Positions 30,209 to 39,076 are shown, counted from the first letter of the stretch. The stretch is DNA of 64,000 nt from VAZQ01 sp963712565 (GCA_963712565.1 CAVQIP010000030.1:62001-126000); one strand, 5' to 3'. The notes: generated by a model not told the origin, from the letters alone. Numbers and translations: made by a program.

Positions 30209-31240
30209 ATGAAATTCGGCGTGTTCGACCACATGGACGATGCCGGGGTGCCGCTCGGGCAGCTTTATGCCGACCGGCTCGCGCTGGTCGAAGCCTATGA
30301 CCGCAGCGGCATCTATGGCTATCACCTCGCCGAGCATCACTCGACGCCGCTTGGCTGCGCCTCCTCGCCCGGGCTGTTTCTCGCCGCGGTAGCGCAACGC
30401 ACCGGCACGTTGCGTTTCGGGCCGCTGGTCTATCTCTTGCCGTTCTATCATCCGCTGCGCCTGATCGAGGAAATCTGCATGCTCGATCAAATGAGCGGCG
30501 GGCGCTTGGAGCTCGGGGTCGGACGCGGCGTGTCGCCGTTCGAGACCCGGGCCTACGGCCTCGACTTTGCACAGACCGGAGACATCTATCACGAGGCCTT
30601 CCAACTCATCCTACAGGGCCTCGCGACAGACGAGCTCACATTCGAAGGAAAGCATTACCGGTTTCACAACGTGCCGATGATCTTGCGGCCGGTGCAGCGG
30701 CCGCATCCGCCGCTTTGGTATGGAACCACGATTCCCGAGAACGCGGATTGGCCGGCAGCGAACGACGTCAACATCGTGACCATTGCGCTGCGCCCGACCG
30801 TGCGCGTCATTGCCGATCGTTACCGCGCCGTGCGCGCGCGTCTCGGCAAGAATCCGGAGGGCCCGCTGGTGGGGGTCGCCCGCCACGTGGTGGTGGCCGA
30901 CACCGACCGGGACGCGCTTGCGATCGCGCGACGCGCCTATCCGCGCTGGCGCGACAGCTTCCGCTGGTTGTTTGCGCGCCACGGTGCCGAGCCGCGGATC
31001 GCCGCGCTTTATCCGGCGACATTCGATGAGCTCATGGCGATCGATAATGGCGTTGCCGGGTCGCCGCGCACCGTCCGTGATTTCATCGCGGCGGAGATCG
31101 CGGCGACCGGCAGCAACTACCTGCTGTCGTGGCTGGCGTTCGGCGACATGACCCTGGCCGAGTCGCGACGCTCGCTCGAACTGTTGTCGCGCGAGGTGAT
31201 GCCGACTTTCGCGGACGCAGGCACGGACGCAGCGCGCTGA
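30209..31240 (+). CDS. LLM-class flavin-dependent oxidoreductase
   Basis: A 343-residue luciferase-like monooxygenase or reductase using FMN or F420. Family phrases are MKFGVFDHMDDAGVPLGQLY, GYHLAEHHSTPLGCASSPGL, RFGPLVYLLPFYHPLRLIEE and MLDQMSGGRLELGVGRGVSP. The substrate is unknown. It sits between greA and the Lrp gene, which converges on it. Confidence 0.9.
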   Translation: MKFGVFDHMDDAGVPLGQLYADRLALVEAYDRSGIYGYHLAEHHSTPLGCASSPGLFLAAVAQRTGTLRFGPLVYLLPFYHPLRLIEEICMLDQMSGGRLELGVGRGVSPFETRAYGLDFAQTGDIYHEAFQLILQGLATDELTFEGKHYRFHNVPMILRPVQRPHPPLWYGTTIPENADWPAANDVNIVTIALRPTVRVIADRYRAVRARLGKNPEGPLVGVARHVVVADTDRDALAIARRAYPRWRDSFRWLFARHGAEPRIAALYPATFDELMAIDNGVAGSPRTVRDFIAAEIAATGSNYLLSWLAFGDMTLAESRRSLELLSREVMPTFADAGTDAAR

Positions 31241-31258
31241 GCCTGCCGCGCCAGACCG

Positions 31259-31279
31259 GAGCGGGCCCTCGCCCCGCTC
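31259..31279. terminator. Hairpin between converging genes
   Basis: GAGCGGG (31259-31265) pairs with CCCGCTC (31273-31279) around a 7-base loop, between the ends of the LLM gene and the Lrp gene. It lacks a T tract, so it is only a possible bidirectional terminator. Confidence 0.35.
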
Positions 31280-31307
31280 GGCGTGCTCGGCGGCGCGGCG
31301 CCCCTCG

Positions 31308-31784
31308 TCAGGGCCGATCGAGCTCCATCGGCACCATGGCGGTGTCCTTGGAATTGCGCAGCGTCAGCGAGGTCTTGACGTTACGCACCTGCGGCACCGC
31401 GGTGAGCTCGGCGACGAAGGCCTGGAAGGTTTTCAAGTCGGGTGCCACGCATTTGAGGATGAAGTCGATCTCACCCGAGAGCATCCAGCATTCGCGCACC
31501 AGCGGTTGGGCACGCACGAAATCCTCGAAAGCTTTGAGGTCGGCGTCGGCCTGGCTGGTCAGGTGCACCATGGCGAACACGGTCACCTCGTAGCCGAGGA
31601 GCTTCTCGTCGAGCAGCGCGCGATAGCCCTTGATGTAGCCGGCCCGTTCGAGCGCATGCACCCGCCGCAGACAGGGCGGCGGCGAGATGCCGACCCGGCG
31701 GGCGAGGTCCACATTGGTGATGCGGCCGTCGTCCTGCAGGTGCCGGAGAATCTGGCGGTCGATGGCGTCGAGACGCGCGGCCAC
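31308..31784 (-). CDS. Lrp/AsnC-family transcriptional regulator
   Basis: A 158-residue feast/famine regulator. The N-terminal winged helix has LDAIDRQILRHLQDDGRITN, VDLARRVGISPPPCLRRVHA and LERAGYIKGYRALLDEKLLG. The C-terminal RAM ligand domain has TVFAMVHLTSQADADLKAFE and CWMLSGEIDFILKCVAPDL. The GTG start at 31784 has GGAGG 6 bases upstream. It is transcribed away from trxB; this Lrp-trxB pair is a common Rhizobiales arrangement and suggests Lrp may act on the shared promoter region. Confidence 0.93.
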   Translation of the reverse strand: MAARLDAIDRQILRHLQDDGRITNVDLARRVGISPPPCLRRVHALERAGYIKGYRALLDEKLLGYEVTVFAMVHLTSQADADLKAFEDFVRAQPLVRECWMLSGEIDFILKCVAPDLKTFQAFVAELTAVPQVRNVKTSLTLRNSKDTAMVPMELDRP

Positions 31785-32030
31785 GGCGGCCTCCGCAAAC
31801 GGGTTCGTCCGACCCTACTCGCGTCCCAGGCACCACGAAACATTATTGCGTGATGCTAGTATAATAGTACCAGAACGAGGCGACGCGCGAGGCTGTGGCC
31901 TAGTGGTCTGCATATCTTGCATGGCTGCCAGGAACCCATAAATTGAGCCGGGCATCCATCCAGGCACGCGTCCGGTCAGCCCGCCGGGGTTGCTCTGCTT
32001 CAAACTGGACCAGGAGGGGATCTTTTCTCG

Positions 32031-32996
32031 ATGAGCAACCACGCCAAGGTCGTGATCATCGGTTCGGGGCCGGCCGGCTATACGGCGGCGATCTATGCCG
32101 CCCGCGCCATGCTGGAACCGGTCTTGATCCAAGGCATTCAGCCCGGCGGCCAGCTCACCATCACCACCGACGTTGAGAACTATCCCGGCTTCGCCGACGT
32201 CATCCAGGGGCCGTGGCTGATGGAACAGATGCAGAAGCAGGCCGAGCATGTCGGGACGAAGATGGTCACGGACCACGTCACCAAGGTCGATCTCGCCCAC
32301 CGGCCCTTCCGTCTGGAATGCGATTCCGACGATCGCTATCGCGCCGACAGCGTGATCATCGCAACCGGCGCGCAGGCGCGTTGGCTCGAATTGCCGTCCG
32401 AGCAGAAATTCAAGGGCTATGGCGTCTCCGCCTGCGCCACCTGCGACGGCTTCTTCTATCGCGGCAAGGACGTGGTGGTGATCGGCGGTGGCAACACCGC
32501 GGTCGAGGAGGCGCTGTTTCTCACCAATTTCGCCTCCAAGGTCACCGTGGTGCACCGGCGCGACAGTTTCCGCGCGGAAAAGATACTGCAGGACCGGTTG
32601 TTCAAAAATCCGAAAATTTCCGTGATCTGGGACGCCGTCCTGGAGGAAGTCGTGGGCGATGAGAACCCGTTGAAAGTGCGGGGCGTTATTCTGCGCAACG
32701 TCAAGACCGGCGCGATGAGCGAGCGGGCTGCCGACGGCGTGTTCATCGCGATCGGCCACACTCCGGCCTCCGAGCTCTTCGTCGGGCAAGTCGAGATGAA
32801 GCCGTCGGGCTACATCAAGACCGCGCCGTTCTCGACCGCGACGTCGGTGCCCGGCGTGTTTGCCGCCGGCGACGTGACCGATGACGTCTATCGCCAGGCG
32901 GTGACCGCCGCCGGCCAAGGATGCATGGCCGCTCTCGAAGCCGAACGCTTCCTCGCCGCGCTGGGCGAGGCGGAGCCGGCGGTCGCGGCGGAATGA
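32031..32996 (+). CDS. trxB: Thioredoxin reductase
   Basis: A 321-residue NADPH- and FAD-dependent reductase that keeps thioredoxin reduced. The FAD motif is VVIIGSGPAGYTAAIYAARA. The redox-active disulfide is Cys135/Cys138 in ACATCDGFFY, the NADPH motif is VVVIGGGNTAVEEALFL, and the second FAD motif is PGVFAAGDVTDDVYRQAVTA. Length and order are standard. An AGGAGGGG site lies upstream. Confidence 0.97.
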   Translation: MSNHAKVVIIGSGPAGYTAAIYAARAMLEPVLIQGIQPGGQLTITTDVENYPGFADVIQGPWLMEQMQKQAEHVGTKMVTDHVTKVDLAHRPFRLECDSDDRYRADSVIIATGAQARWLELPSEQKFKGYGVSACATCDGFFYRGKDVVVIGGGNTAVEEALFLTNFASKVTVVHRRDSFRAEKILQDRLFKNPKISVIWDAVLEEVVGDENPLKVRGVILRNVKTGAMSERAADGVFIAIGHTPASELFVGQVEMKPSGYIKTAPFSTATSVPGVFAAGDVTDDVYRQAVTAAGQGCMAALEAERFLAALGEAEPAVAAE

Positions 32997-33013
32997 CAGC
33001 GCTTTGAGCACGC

Positions 33014-33913
33014 ATGAGCATGGACTGGGACAAGCTCAAGGTTTTCCACGCGGCCGCCGAAGCCGGCAGCTTTACGCACGCCGGTGAGCAACTCGGTCTG
33101 TCGCAGTCGGCGGTGTCGCGGCAGGTGTCGGCGCTCGAGCAGGAGCTCGGCGTGTCGCTGTTTCACCGCCATGCCCGCGGACTCATTCTCACCGAGCAGG
33201 GCGAACTCCTGCATCACACCGCGCACGACGTGTTCATGAAGCTCGAAGCCGCGCGCGCAAAGCTGACCGACAGTCGCGAGCGGCCGAACGGCGAACTGCG
33301 GGTGACGACGACGCCGGGTATCGGCGTGCATTGGCTCACTCCCCGCCTGGGCGAGTTCATCGAGCTTTATCCCGACATCCACCTCACGCTGATCACCACC
33401 GACGAGGAACTCGATCTCGCCATGCGCGAGGCCGATGTGGCGATCCGACTGCGCCTGCCGACGCAACCCGACCTGATCCAGCGCAAGCTCTTTTCAGTGC
33501 GGTTCCACGCCTATGCCTCGCCCGAATACATCAAGCGGTTCGGCACGCCACGCACGCTCGACGATCTCGATAATCATCGCCTTCTGCTGCTCGGCGGCAG
33601 CACGGTGCCGAACTATCTCGAGAACCGGCGCTGGCTGATCGAGGTCGCGCGCGACGGCAAAGGCCCGCGCACGCCCACGCTCACCATCAACAGCGTGCTC
33701 GGCGTGCTGCGCGCATGCCAGCGCGGCATCGGCGTCGCCCTGCTTCCGGACTACCTGGTCGAAGAGAACGGCGGATTGGTGCAGTTGTTCGGCGAATCCG
33801 ACACCATCGCGCTCGATGCCTATTTCGTCTATCCGGAGGAACTCAAATCGGTCGCGCGGGTGCAGGTTTTTCGCGACTTTCTGGTGGCCAAGGCGCAGCG
33901 CTGGCATTTCTGA
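33014..33913 (+). CDS. LysR-family transcriptional regulator
   Basis: A 299-residue LysR regulator. The N-terminal helix-turn-helix is AAAEAGSFTHAGEQLGLSQS with VSRQVSALEQELGVSLFHR. The effector domain includes GELRVTTTPGIGVHWLTPRL and NHRLLLLGGSTVPNYLEN. It starts 17 bases after trxB and so is probably cotranscribed. A trxB-lysR pair is recurrent in Rhizobiales, where the target is not generally known. Met1 or the Met at codon 3 may be the start. Confidence 0.92.
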   Translation: MSMDWDKLKVFHAAAEAGSFTHAGEQLGLSQSAVSRQVSALEQELGVSLFHRHARGLILTEQGELLHHTAHDVFMKLEAARAKLTDSRERPNGELRVTTTPGIGVHWLTPRLGEFIELYPDIHLTLITTDEELDLAMREADVAIRLRLPTQPDLIQRKLFSVRFHAYASPEYIKRFGTPRTLDDLDNHRLLLLGGSTVPNYLENRRWLIEVARDGKGPRTPTLTINSVLGVLRACQRGIGVALLPDYLVEENGGLVQLFGESDTIALDAYFVYPEELKSVARVQVFRDFLVAKAQRWHF

Positions 33914-34019
33914 GCGCGATCTTCCGGAGGGCGATGCGGCAGCCCACGCGACCGGCCCACGGCTCGTGCCGGACCCGCATGGCTGGCATGCAACCCTTTG
34001 TGTTGTGTGACAAAATTCC

Positions 34020-34166
34020 GGCTGCATACTGCCAGAACTGGCGACAGACGGTTGCCTATCCTCCCAGATTGCAATTGGCCTATCGTCAGCTGTTCCCCTC
34101 TGGAAGGTGATTGTCGGCCCCGCGCCGACGAACTGTACCGGACCCGAAAGGGTCCGGTTTTCTTTT
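34020..34166 (+). ncRNA. Candidate small RNA or leader transcript upstream of pqqA
   Basis: A stretch with no protein frame that contains a GTCGGC-CCCGC-GCCGAC hairpin (34113-34129) directly followed by an intrinsic terminator at 34137-34166. A weak promoter-like pair (TTGTGT, then CATACT with 16-base spacing) lies near 34002-34030. It could equally be the long 3' end of lysR. The 5' end is a guess. Confidence 0.3.
34137..34166 (+). terminator. Intrinsic terminator
   Basis: ACCGGACCC, GAAA, GGGTCCGGT forms a perfect 9-pair stem with a stable GNRA tetraloop, followed by TTTTCTTTT. This is the clearest rho-independent terminator in the window. It separates lysR from the pqq operon. Confidence 0.85.
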
Positions 34167-34272
34167 AAGCTGTCCGGAAACGGGCGCTTTGCCTTGCGCC
34201 CGGGGCGCTTGCGCGCCGTGGCGACCCGATCTAAGTTAACCTTTCTCATACAAACTCTAGGGAAGACGACCA

Positions 34273-34350
34273 ATGGCCTGGACAACCCCAACCCTCGTCG
34301 AAATCTGCATCGGCCTCGAGATCAACGGTTACCTGCCGGCCGAGTTCTGA
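34273..34350 (+). CDS. pqqA: PQQ precursor peptide PqqA
   Basis: A 25-residue peptide ending EICIGLEINGYLPAEF. Glu16 and Tyr20, separated by I-N-G, are the residues that are cross-linked and converted to the cofactor pyrroloquinoline quinone. The ATG at 34273 has GGGAAG upstream, and the stop is at 34348-34350. It is immediately followed by pqqB. Confidence 0.93.
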   Translation: MAWTTPTLVEICIGLEINGYLPAEF

Positions 34351-34379
34351 CCCCCGACGGATCCGCGCATCCGCTCTGA

Positions 34380-35285
34380 ATGGGGCAACTCACCGCCATC
34401 GTGCTCGGCTCGGCGGCGGGGGGTGGATTTCCGCAATGGAATTGTCGTTGCCCGACATGCCGGTTGGCATGGGCGGGTGACGCGCGTGTGCGTCCCCGAA
34501 CTCAAGCGAGCCTTGCCGTCAGCGCCGACGGCGAAAACTGGCTCCTGATCAACGCCTCGCCCGATCTTCCGCAGCAGCTTCGGCAGTCGAAGGCTCTGCA
34601 TCCGCGCGCAGCCATGCGCGGCAGCCCGATCAAGGCGGTGGTACTCACGGGCGCCGAGATCGATCAGGTCGCCGGCCTGTTGAGCTTGCGGGAACGCGAG
34701 CCTTTCGAAATTTGCGCAACGGCGGCCACCCTCGCCGCGGTCGCCGATAATCCGATGTTCGGGGTGCTGGCGCCCGACCTGGTGGTGCGGCGCGCGGCGG
34801 TGCCGGGCGCGCCGATCGCGTTTCCGGGCGGGCTGCAGGCGCAACTGTTCACCGTGCCGGGCAAGGTGCCGCTCTATCTCGAGGGCGAGAACCCGCAGAC
34901 CGCGAGCGAGACCGCGGCCAATGTCGGCGTCGAGATTTCGGCCGGGACGGCGCGTATCGCCTATATCCCCGGCGCCGCCGCCGTGACCCGGGCGATGACC
35001 GAACGGATCGCACGCGCCGATGTCATTTTTTTCGACGGAACCCTGTTTCGCGACGACGAGATGATCACGACCGGGACCGGCACCAAGACCGGCCGCCGCA
35101 TGGGGCATATGCCCATCGACGGGCAGGACGGCTCGCTGCGGACGCTTGCGGGCGTTCCCGGTCGGCGCATCTACGTCCACATTAACAACACCAATCCGAT
35201 CCTGGTCGACGGCTCGGCCGAGCGCCTGCAGGCCGAGCGCGAGGGCTGGGAGATCGGCGAAGACGGAATGGAGATCGTGCTGTGA
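34380..35285 (+). CDS. pqqB: PQQ biosynthesis protein PqqB
   Basis: A 301-residue metallo-beta-lactamase-fold enzyme of the PQQ pathway, proposed to oxidise the cross-linked tyrosine. It starts QLTAIVLGSAAGGGFPQWNC with the Cys-x-Cys-x2-Cys cluster of the family (CRCPTC). Other phrases are LLINASPDLPQQL and IFFDGTLFRDDEMI. Its stop overlaps the pqqC start. Confidence 0.95.
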   Translation: MGQLTAIVLGSAAGGGFPQWNCRCPTCRLAWAGDARVRPRTQASLAVSADGENWLLINASPDLPQQLRQSKALHPRAAMRGSPIKAVVLTGAEIDQVAGLLSLREREPFEICATAATLAAVADNPMFGVLAPDLVVRRAAVPGAPIAFPGGLQAQLFTVPGKVPLYLEGENPQTASETAANVGVEISAGTARIAYIPGAAAVTRAMTERIARADVIFFDGTLFRDDEMITTGTGTKTGRRMGHMPIDGQDGSLRTLAGVPGRRIYVHINNTNPILVDGSAERLQAEREGWEIGEDGMEIVL

Positions 35286-36010
35286 AGCTGATGACGCCGC
35301 AGGAGCTCGAGGCGCAACTGCGCGACATCGGCGCGCGGCGCTACCACCGTCTGCATCCGTTCCATGTCCTGCTGCACGGCGGCAAGTGCACCAAGGGCCA
35401 AGTCCAGGCCTGGGCGCTCAACCGCTACTATTATCAGTCGATGATCCCGGTCAAAGATGCGAGCCTGATCGCGCGCTGCGACGATTCCGCGCTGCGCCGG
35501 GAGTGGCGCAGCCGCCTCGTCGACCATGACGGCGAGCGCGAGGGCGACGGCGGCATCGCGCGCTGGCTCAAGCTGACTGACGGCGTTGGGCTCGACCGCG
35601 ACTACGTCGTCTCGCTTGCGGGACTGCTGCCGGCGACACGCTTTGCGGTCGAGGCCTACGTGCATTTCGTCCGCGAGAAAACGCTGCTCGAAGCCGTCGC
35701 CTCCTCGCTTACCGAATTGTTCTCGCCGCAGATCATCGGCGAACGGCTCGAAGGCATGCTCAAGGGCTATCATTTCGTCAGCGCCGACACGCTTGCCTAT
35801 TTCTCGAAGCGGCCGCCGCTCGCTCAGCGCGACTCCGCCTTCGCGCTCGATTACGTCAAGCGCCACGCCAAGACGCCGGACGCCCAGCATGCCGTGCTCA
35901 AGGCGCTCGAATTCAAATGCGACGTGCTATGGGCCATGCTGGACGCGCTCTATCATGCCTACGTAGCGCCCAAGCACGTTCCGCCCGGCGCCTTCGAGCC
36001 CAAGGATTAG
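35282..36010 (+). CDS. pqqC: Pyrroloquinoline-quinone synthase PqqC
   Basis: A 242-residue cofactor-less oxidase that performs the last ring closure and oxidation of PQQ. Recognisable parts are RRYHRLHPFHVLLHGGKCTK, WALNRYYYQSMIPVKDASLI, RFAVEAYVHFVREKTLLEAV and GYHFVSADTLAYFSKRPPLA. The start is either the GTG at 35282, overlapping the pqqB stop, or the ATG at 35291. Confidence 0.95.
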   Translation: MKLMTPQELEAQLRDIGARRYHRLHPFHVLLHGGKCTKGQVQAWALNRYYYQSMIPVKDASLIARCDDSALRREWRSRLVDHDGEREGDGGIARWLKLTDGVGLDRDYVVSLAGLLPATRFAVEAYVHFVREKTLLEAVASSLTELFSPQIIGERLEGMLKGYHFVSADTLAYFSKRPPLAQRDSAFALDYVKRHAKTPDAQHAVLKALEFKCDVLWAMLDALYHAYVAPKHVPPGAFEPKD

Positions 36011-36019
36011 GAGGCGCGC

Positions 36020-36310
36020 ATGAGCGACCCCAGCGCCAGCATCGCCGCCGATGCCCGCCCGCGGTTGCCGCGGGGCGTGCGGCTCGCCCACAACGAGGCG
36101 CAAGGCGGATGGGTGCTGCTCGCGCCCGAACGGGTGTTCAAGGCCGACCAAATTGCCGTCGAGATCATCAAGCGCTGCACCGGCGAGGCCACCTTCGACG
36201 ACATCATCGATGATCTGGTGAAAACCTACGCGGCGCCGCGCGAGAAAATCCGCGCCGACGTCAGCGCCCTGTTGCGCGGCTTGGCCGACAAGAAACTCTT
36301 GGAACTGTGA
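36020..36310 (+). CDS. pqqD: PQQ peptide chaperone PqqD
   Basis: A 96-residue winged-helix RiPP recognition protein that delivers PqqA to PqqE. Phrases are RLPRGVRLAHNEAQGGWVLL, the family motif VFKADQIAVEIIKRCTGEAT, and DIIDDLVKTYAAPREKIRAD. A perfect AGGAGG lies 7 bases before the ATG. It is separate from pqqE rather than fused or overlapping with it. Confidence 0.93.
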   Translation: MSDPSASIAADARPRLPRGVRLAHNEAQGGWVLLAPERVFKADQIAVEIIKRCTGEATFDDIIDDLVKTYAAPREKIRADVSALLRGLADKKLLEL

Positions 36311-36511
36311 CAAAAGCGGGCACGGACGGAGGGTTTCGGGGCTTGTTCCCGGCGTCAGCGACTTTACATTGCCGGTAGGGTCGCAGAGACGTAGGCGGCA
36401 ACGGGAGCCGGCCTCGCGAGGTCGGCAATAGGTATGGCAAGGATCTTCGCTTGCCGTGACCAACCGGCCGCGATGACCCCAGAGCCAGGCGTTTAGGAAG
36501 GTCAGCCCGAC
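36311..36511 (+). other. pqqD-pqqE spacer with hairpin
   Basis: A 201-base gap inside the operon, where these genes usually abut. No reading frame of note. It has a stem at 36407-36426 (GCCGGCCT, CGCG, AGGTCGGC), which might process or tune the mRNA. Confidence 0.4.
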
Positions 36512-37600
36512 GTGGCGCCGGTCAATGGAGCCGCATTGCACAAGCCACTCGGCCTGCTCGCCGAGCTCACCCATCGCTGCCCGCTCGGCTGCCCCTATTG
36601 CTCGAATCCGCTCGCGCTCGATGCGCGGGAAGACGAGCTCGATGCCGCCACCTGGGGGCGCGTCTTCGGCGAGGCGGCGGGGCTCGGCGTCTTGCAGGTA
36701 CATCTCTCGGGCGGCGAGCCCGGCGCGCGGCGCGATCTCGTCGACATCGCAGCCGGCGCTCGTGCCGCCGGTCTCTATACCAACCTCATCACCTCTGCGG
36801 TCGGCGTCACGGCCAAGACGCTCGGCGCGCTCGCCGAAGCCGGACTCGACCATGTGCAGATCTCCATCCAGGACAGCGAAGCCTCGTCCGCCGACCATAT
36901 CGCCGGTTATGCCGGCGCGTTCGAGCGCAAGCGCGCGCTTGCGGGGGAGGTCGTGCGGCTCAAGCTTCCGCTCACCGTGAACGCGGTCATGCATCGTGCC
37001 AACATCGAGCGGATCGGAGAAATGGTCGATCTCGCGCTCGCGCTCGGGGCGAGCCGGGTCGAGATCGCGCATGTGCAGTACTACGGCTGGGCGCTCAAGA
37101 ACCGCGCCATGCTGATGCCGACGCGCGAGCAGGTCGAGCGTGCGGCGGTCTTGGTGGAGGAGTTGCGCGTACGCCACCACGGCCGCATCGTCATCGACGC
37201 CGTGGTGCCCGACTACTATGCCCGCTATCCCAAGCCCTGCGTCGGCGGCTGGGGTCGGCGCTCGCTCAACGTGACGCCGGCGGGCAAGGTGCTGCCCTGC
37301 CACGCCGCCGAGTCGATTCCCGGCCTTGAATTCTGGAACGTGCGCGAGCATTCGCTCGCCGACATCTGGACCAACTCGCCCGCCTTCAACGCCTTCCGCG
37401 GCACGGCCTGGATGAAGGAGCCTTGCGCGAGCTGCCCGCGCCGCGAACAGGATTTCGGCGGCTGCCGCTGCCAAGCCTTCGCGCTCACCGGCGACGCCGC
37501 GGCCACCGACCCGGTCTGCCAGCTCGCACCCGACCACGCGCGGGTCGTGGCGCTCGCCGCGATTCAGACCGACGGCCCCTACAGCTATCGGCGCATGTAA
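36512..37600 (+). CDS. pqqE: PqqA peptide cyclase PqqE (radical SAM)
   Basis: A 362-residue radical SAM-SPASM enzyme that links the Glu and Tyr of PqqA. The [4Fe-4S] motif is Cys23, Cys27, Cys30 in CPLGCPYC. SPASM cysteines are visible in KPCVGGWG, VLPCHAAESI, CASCPRREQDFGGCRCQ and DPVCQL. The GTG start at 36512 has AGGAAGG about 10 bases upstream. It is the last pqq gene and is followed by PQQ-type dehydrogenases. Confidence 0.95.
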   Translation: MAPVNGAALHKPLGLLAELTHRCPLGCPYCSNPLALDAREDELDAATWGRVFGEAAGLGVLQVHLSGGEPGARRDLVDIAAGARAAGLYTNLITSAVGVTAKTLGALAEAGLDHVQISIQDSEASSADHIAGYAGAFERKRALAGEVVRLKLPLTVNAVMHRANIERIGEMVDLALALGASRVEIAHVQYYGWALKNRAMLMPTREQVERAAVLVEELRVRHHGRIVIDAVVPDYYARYPKPCVGGWGRRSLNVTPAGKVLPCHAAESIPGLEFWNVREHSLADIWTNSPAFNAFRGTAWMKEPCASCPRREQDFGGCRCQAFALTGDAAATDPVCQLAPDHARVVALAAIQTDGPYSYRRM

Positions 37601-37670
37601 GCGGGTCGTGGTCCGGCGCAGCGCAGCGCCGACCAAACGCGAGTGATGCGCCGCAGACGCGGGACCCGCT
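37600..37670. repeat. Structured inverted-repeat element after pqqE
   Basis: AGCGGGTC (37600-37607) pairs with GACCCGCT (37663-37670). Inside, GGTCCGGCGC (37610-37619) pairs with GCGCCGACC (37626-37634) with one bulge. A nested structure of this size at an operon end may be a processed 3' end or an interspersed repeat; no T tract follows. Confidence 0.5.
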
Positions 37671-37834
37671 CAGCCCGGATTTTCGGCCCGCGCCGGCGCT
37701 GCACGGCATCCGGGACACGAGCTCGGCCGAGCCGCCGCACCATACGCGAGACGCAAGTCCTGTTATTTCCAATTGCGCAGGAGCCGCGATCTGGCCGACA
37801 CTATCAGAAGAACAATCTGGTCAGGGAGGATCAT

Positions 37835-39076
37835 ATGCCCATCAGCTTAGGATCGCAGAACGGCTTCTTGCTTGCCGCAACGTTGGCGACTGCATTCGCG
37901 GTCTGGCCCGCCGCTGCGCAGCAGGCGACGCCGACGCCACCACCGCCCACGCCCAATCAGCCGAGCTCCGAGGCAGCGACCAAACTACGCGGCATCAATC
38001 CCCCGCCCTTCCCGATGGCGGCGGACAAGCTGCCGACTCCCCAGCTCAAGCTGCCCAAGGGATTTACGGTCGAAGTCTTCGTCAGCGGGGTGCCGAACGC
38101 GCGCTCGCTGCGGCTCGGCGACAAGGGCACCGTCTTCGTCAGCAACCGCCTCCTCGACAAGGTCTATGCCGTGGTCGACAAGGGCGGCAAACGCGAGCTC
38201 AAGGTCCTGGCCTCCGGCTTGGATCGACCCAACGGCCTCGCCTTCAGCAAGGGCACGCTCTACATCGCCGAGGGAACGAAAATCTCCAAGCTCGAGAACA
38301 TCGAGGACAATCTCGACAACCCGCCGAAACCGGTCGTCGTCTACGACAAGTTCCCGAACCACCAGTCGCACGGCTGGAAGTTCATTGCGCTCGGACCCGA
38401 CAACAAGCTTTACATCAATGTCGGCGCGCCCTGTAACATCTGTGAGCCGCCGCAGACCAACGCGCAGATCGCGCGCATGAATCTCGACGGCAGCGGCCTC
38501 GAAGCCTATGCGCGCGGCGTGCGCAACTCGGTGGGCTTCGATTTCCATCCAGTGACGAAGGAGCTGTATTTCACCGACAACGGCCGCGACTGGCTGTCGG
38601 AGGACATCCCCAACGACGAGCTCAATCGGGTGACCAAGGCCGGGCTGCATTTCGGCTACCCGTATTGCCACCAGGGCAACGTGCCCGACGACCAGTACGG
38701 CTGGGGCCACAAGTGCAGCGAATTCGAGACGCCGGTGGCGCTGATCGGCCCGCATGCCGGGGCGCTCGGCATGCGCTTCTACACCGGCAAAATGTTTCCG
38801 CGAGAGTACCGCAACGCCATCTTCATCGCGCGCCACGGCTCGTGGAACAAGACCGCCAAGATCGGCGGCGACATCCTCGTCGTGAAGCTCAACCCCGACG
38901 GCAGCGTGAAATCCTCGCAGCCGTTCCTGACCGGGTTCCTGCAGGACAACAGCTACATCGGCCGGCCGGTCGACGTGGAGGTGATGAAGGACGGCTCGCT
39001 GCTGGTGTCGGACGACTACGCCGGAGCGATCTACCGCATCAGCTACGGCGGTCGTCGCGTCGCTGCTCGACGCTGA
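37835..39076 (+). CDS. PQQ-type sugar (sorbosone) dehydrogenase, copy 1
   Basis: A 413-residue exported beta-propeller of the L-sorbosone/soluble glucose dehydrogenase family, which uses PQQ to oxidise sugars or aldehydes in the periplasm. The signal peptide ends WPAAAQQ near residue 29. His179 in HGWKFIALGPD corresponds by alignment to the catalytic His of soluble glucose dehydrogenase. Further family marks are RPNGLAFSKGTLYIAE, RNSVGFDFHP and FIARHGSWN. Cys200 and Cys203 (CNIC) may form a disulfide. AGGGAGGA precedes the ATG. Position after pqqE supports PQQ use. Confidence 0.88.
   Translation: MPISLGSQNGFLLAATLATAFAVWPAAAQQATPTPPPPTPNQPSSEAATKLRGINPPPFPMAADKLPTPQLKLPKGFTVEVFVSGVPNARSLRLGDKGTVFVSNRLLDKVYAVVDKGGKRELKVLASGLDRPNGLAFSKGTLYIAEGTKISKLENIEDNLDNPPKPVVVYDKFPNHQSHGWKFIALGPDNKLYINVGAPCNICEPPQTNAQIARMNLDGSGLEAYARGVRNSVGFDFHPVTKELYFTDNGRDWLSEDIPNDELNRVTKAGLHFGYPYCHQGNVPDDQYGWGHKCSEFETPVALIGPHAGALGMRFYTGKMFPREYRNAIFIARHGSWNKTAKIGGDILVVKLNPDGSVKSSQPFLTGFLQDNSYIGRPVDVEVMKDGSLLVSDDYAGAIYRISYGGRRVAARR

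Larger units (their letters stand above)
33914..34272 (+). other. lysR-pqqA intergenic region
   Basis: A 359-base gap before pqqA. It holds a possible small RNA or leader ending in a perfect intrinsic terminator (34020-34166). A further hairpin (GGGCGC at 34182-34187 with GCGCCC near 34196-34201) and a purine-rich ribosome site precede pqqA. Promoter sequences for pqqA probably lie in the AT-richer stretch 34228-34260. Confidence 0.5.

Noticed and set aside
31888..31935. Partial resemblance to a tRNA D-arm (GTGGCCTAGTGGTC) before trxB
   Set aside because: No anticodon stem, T-arm or acceptor pairing can be formed, so it is not a tRNA gene.
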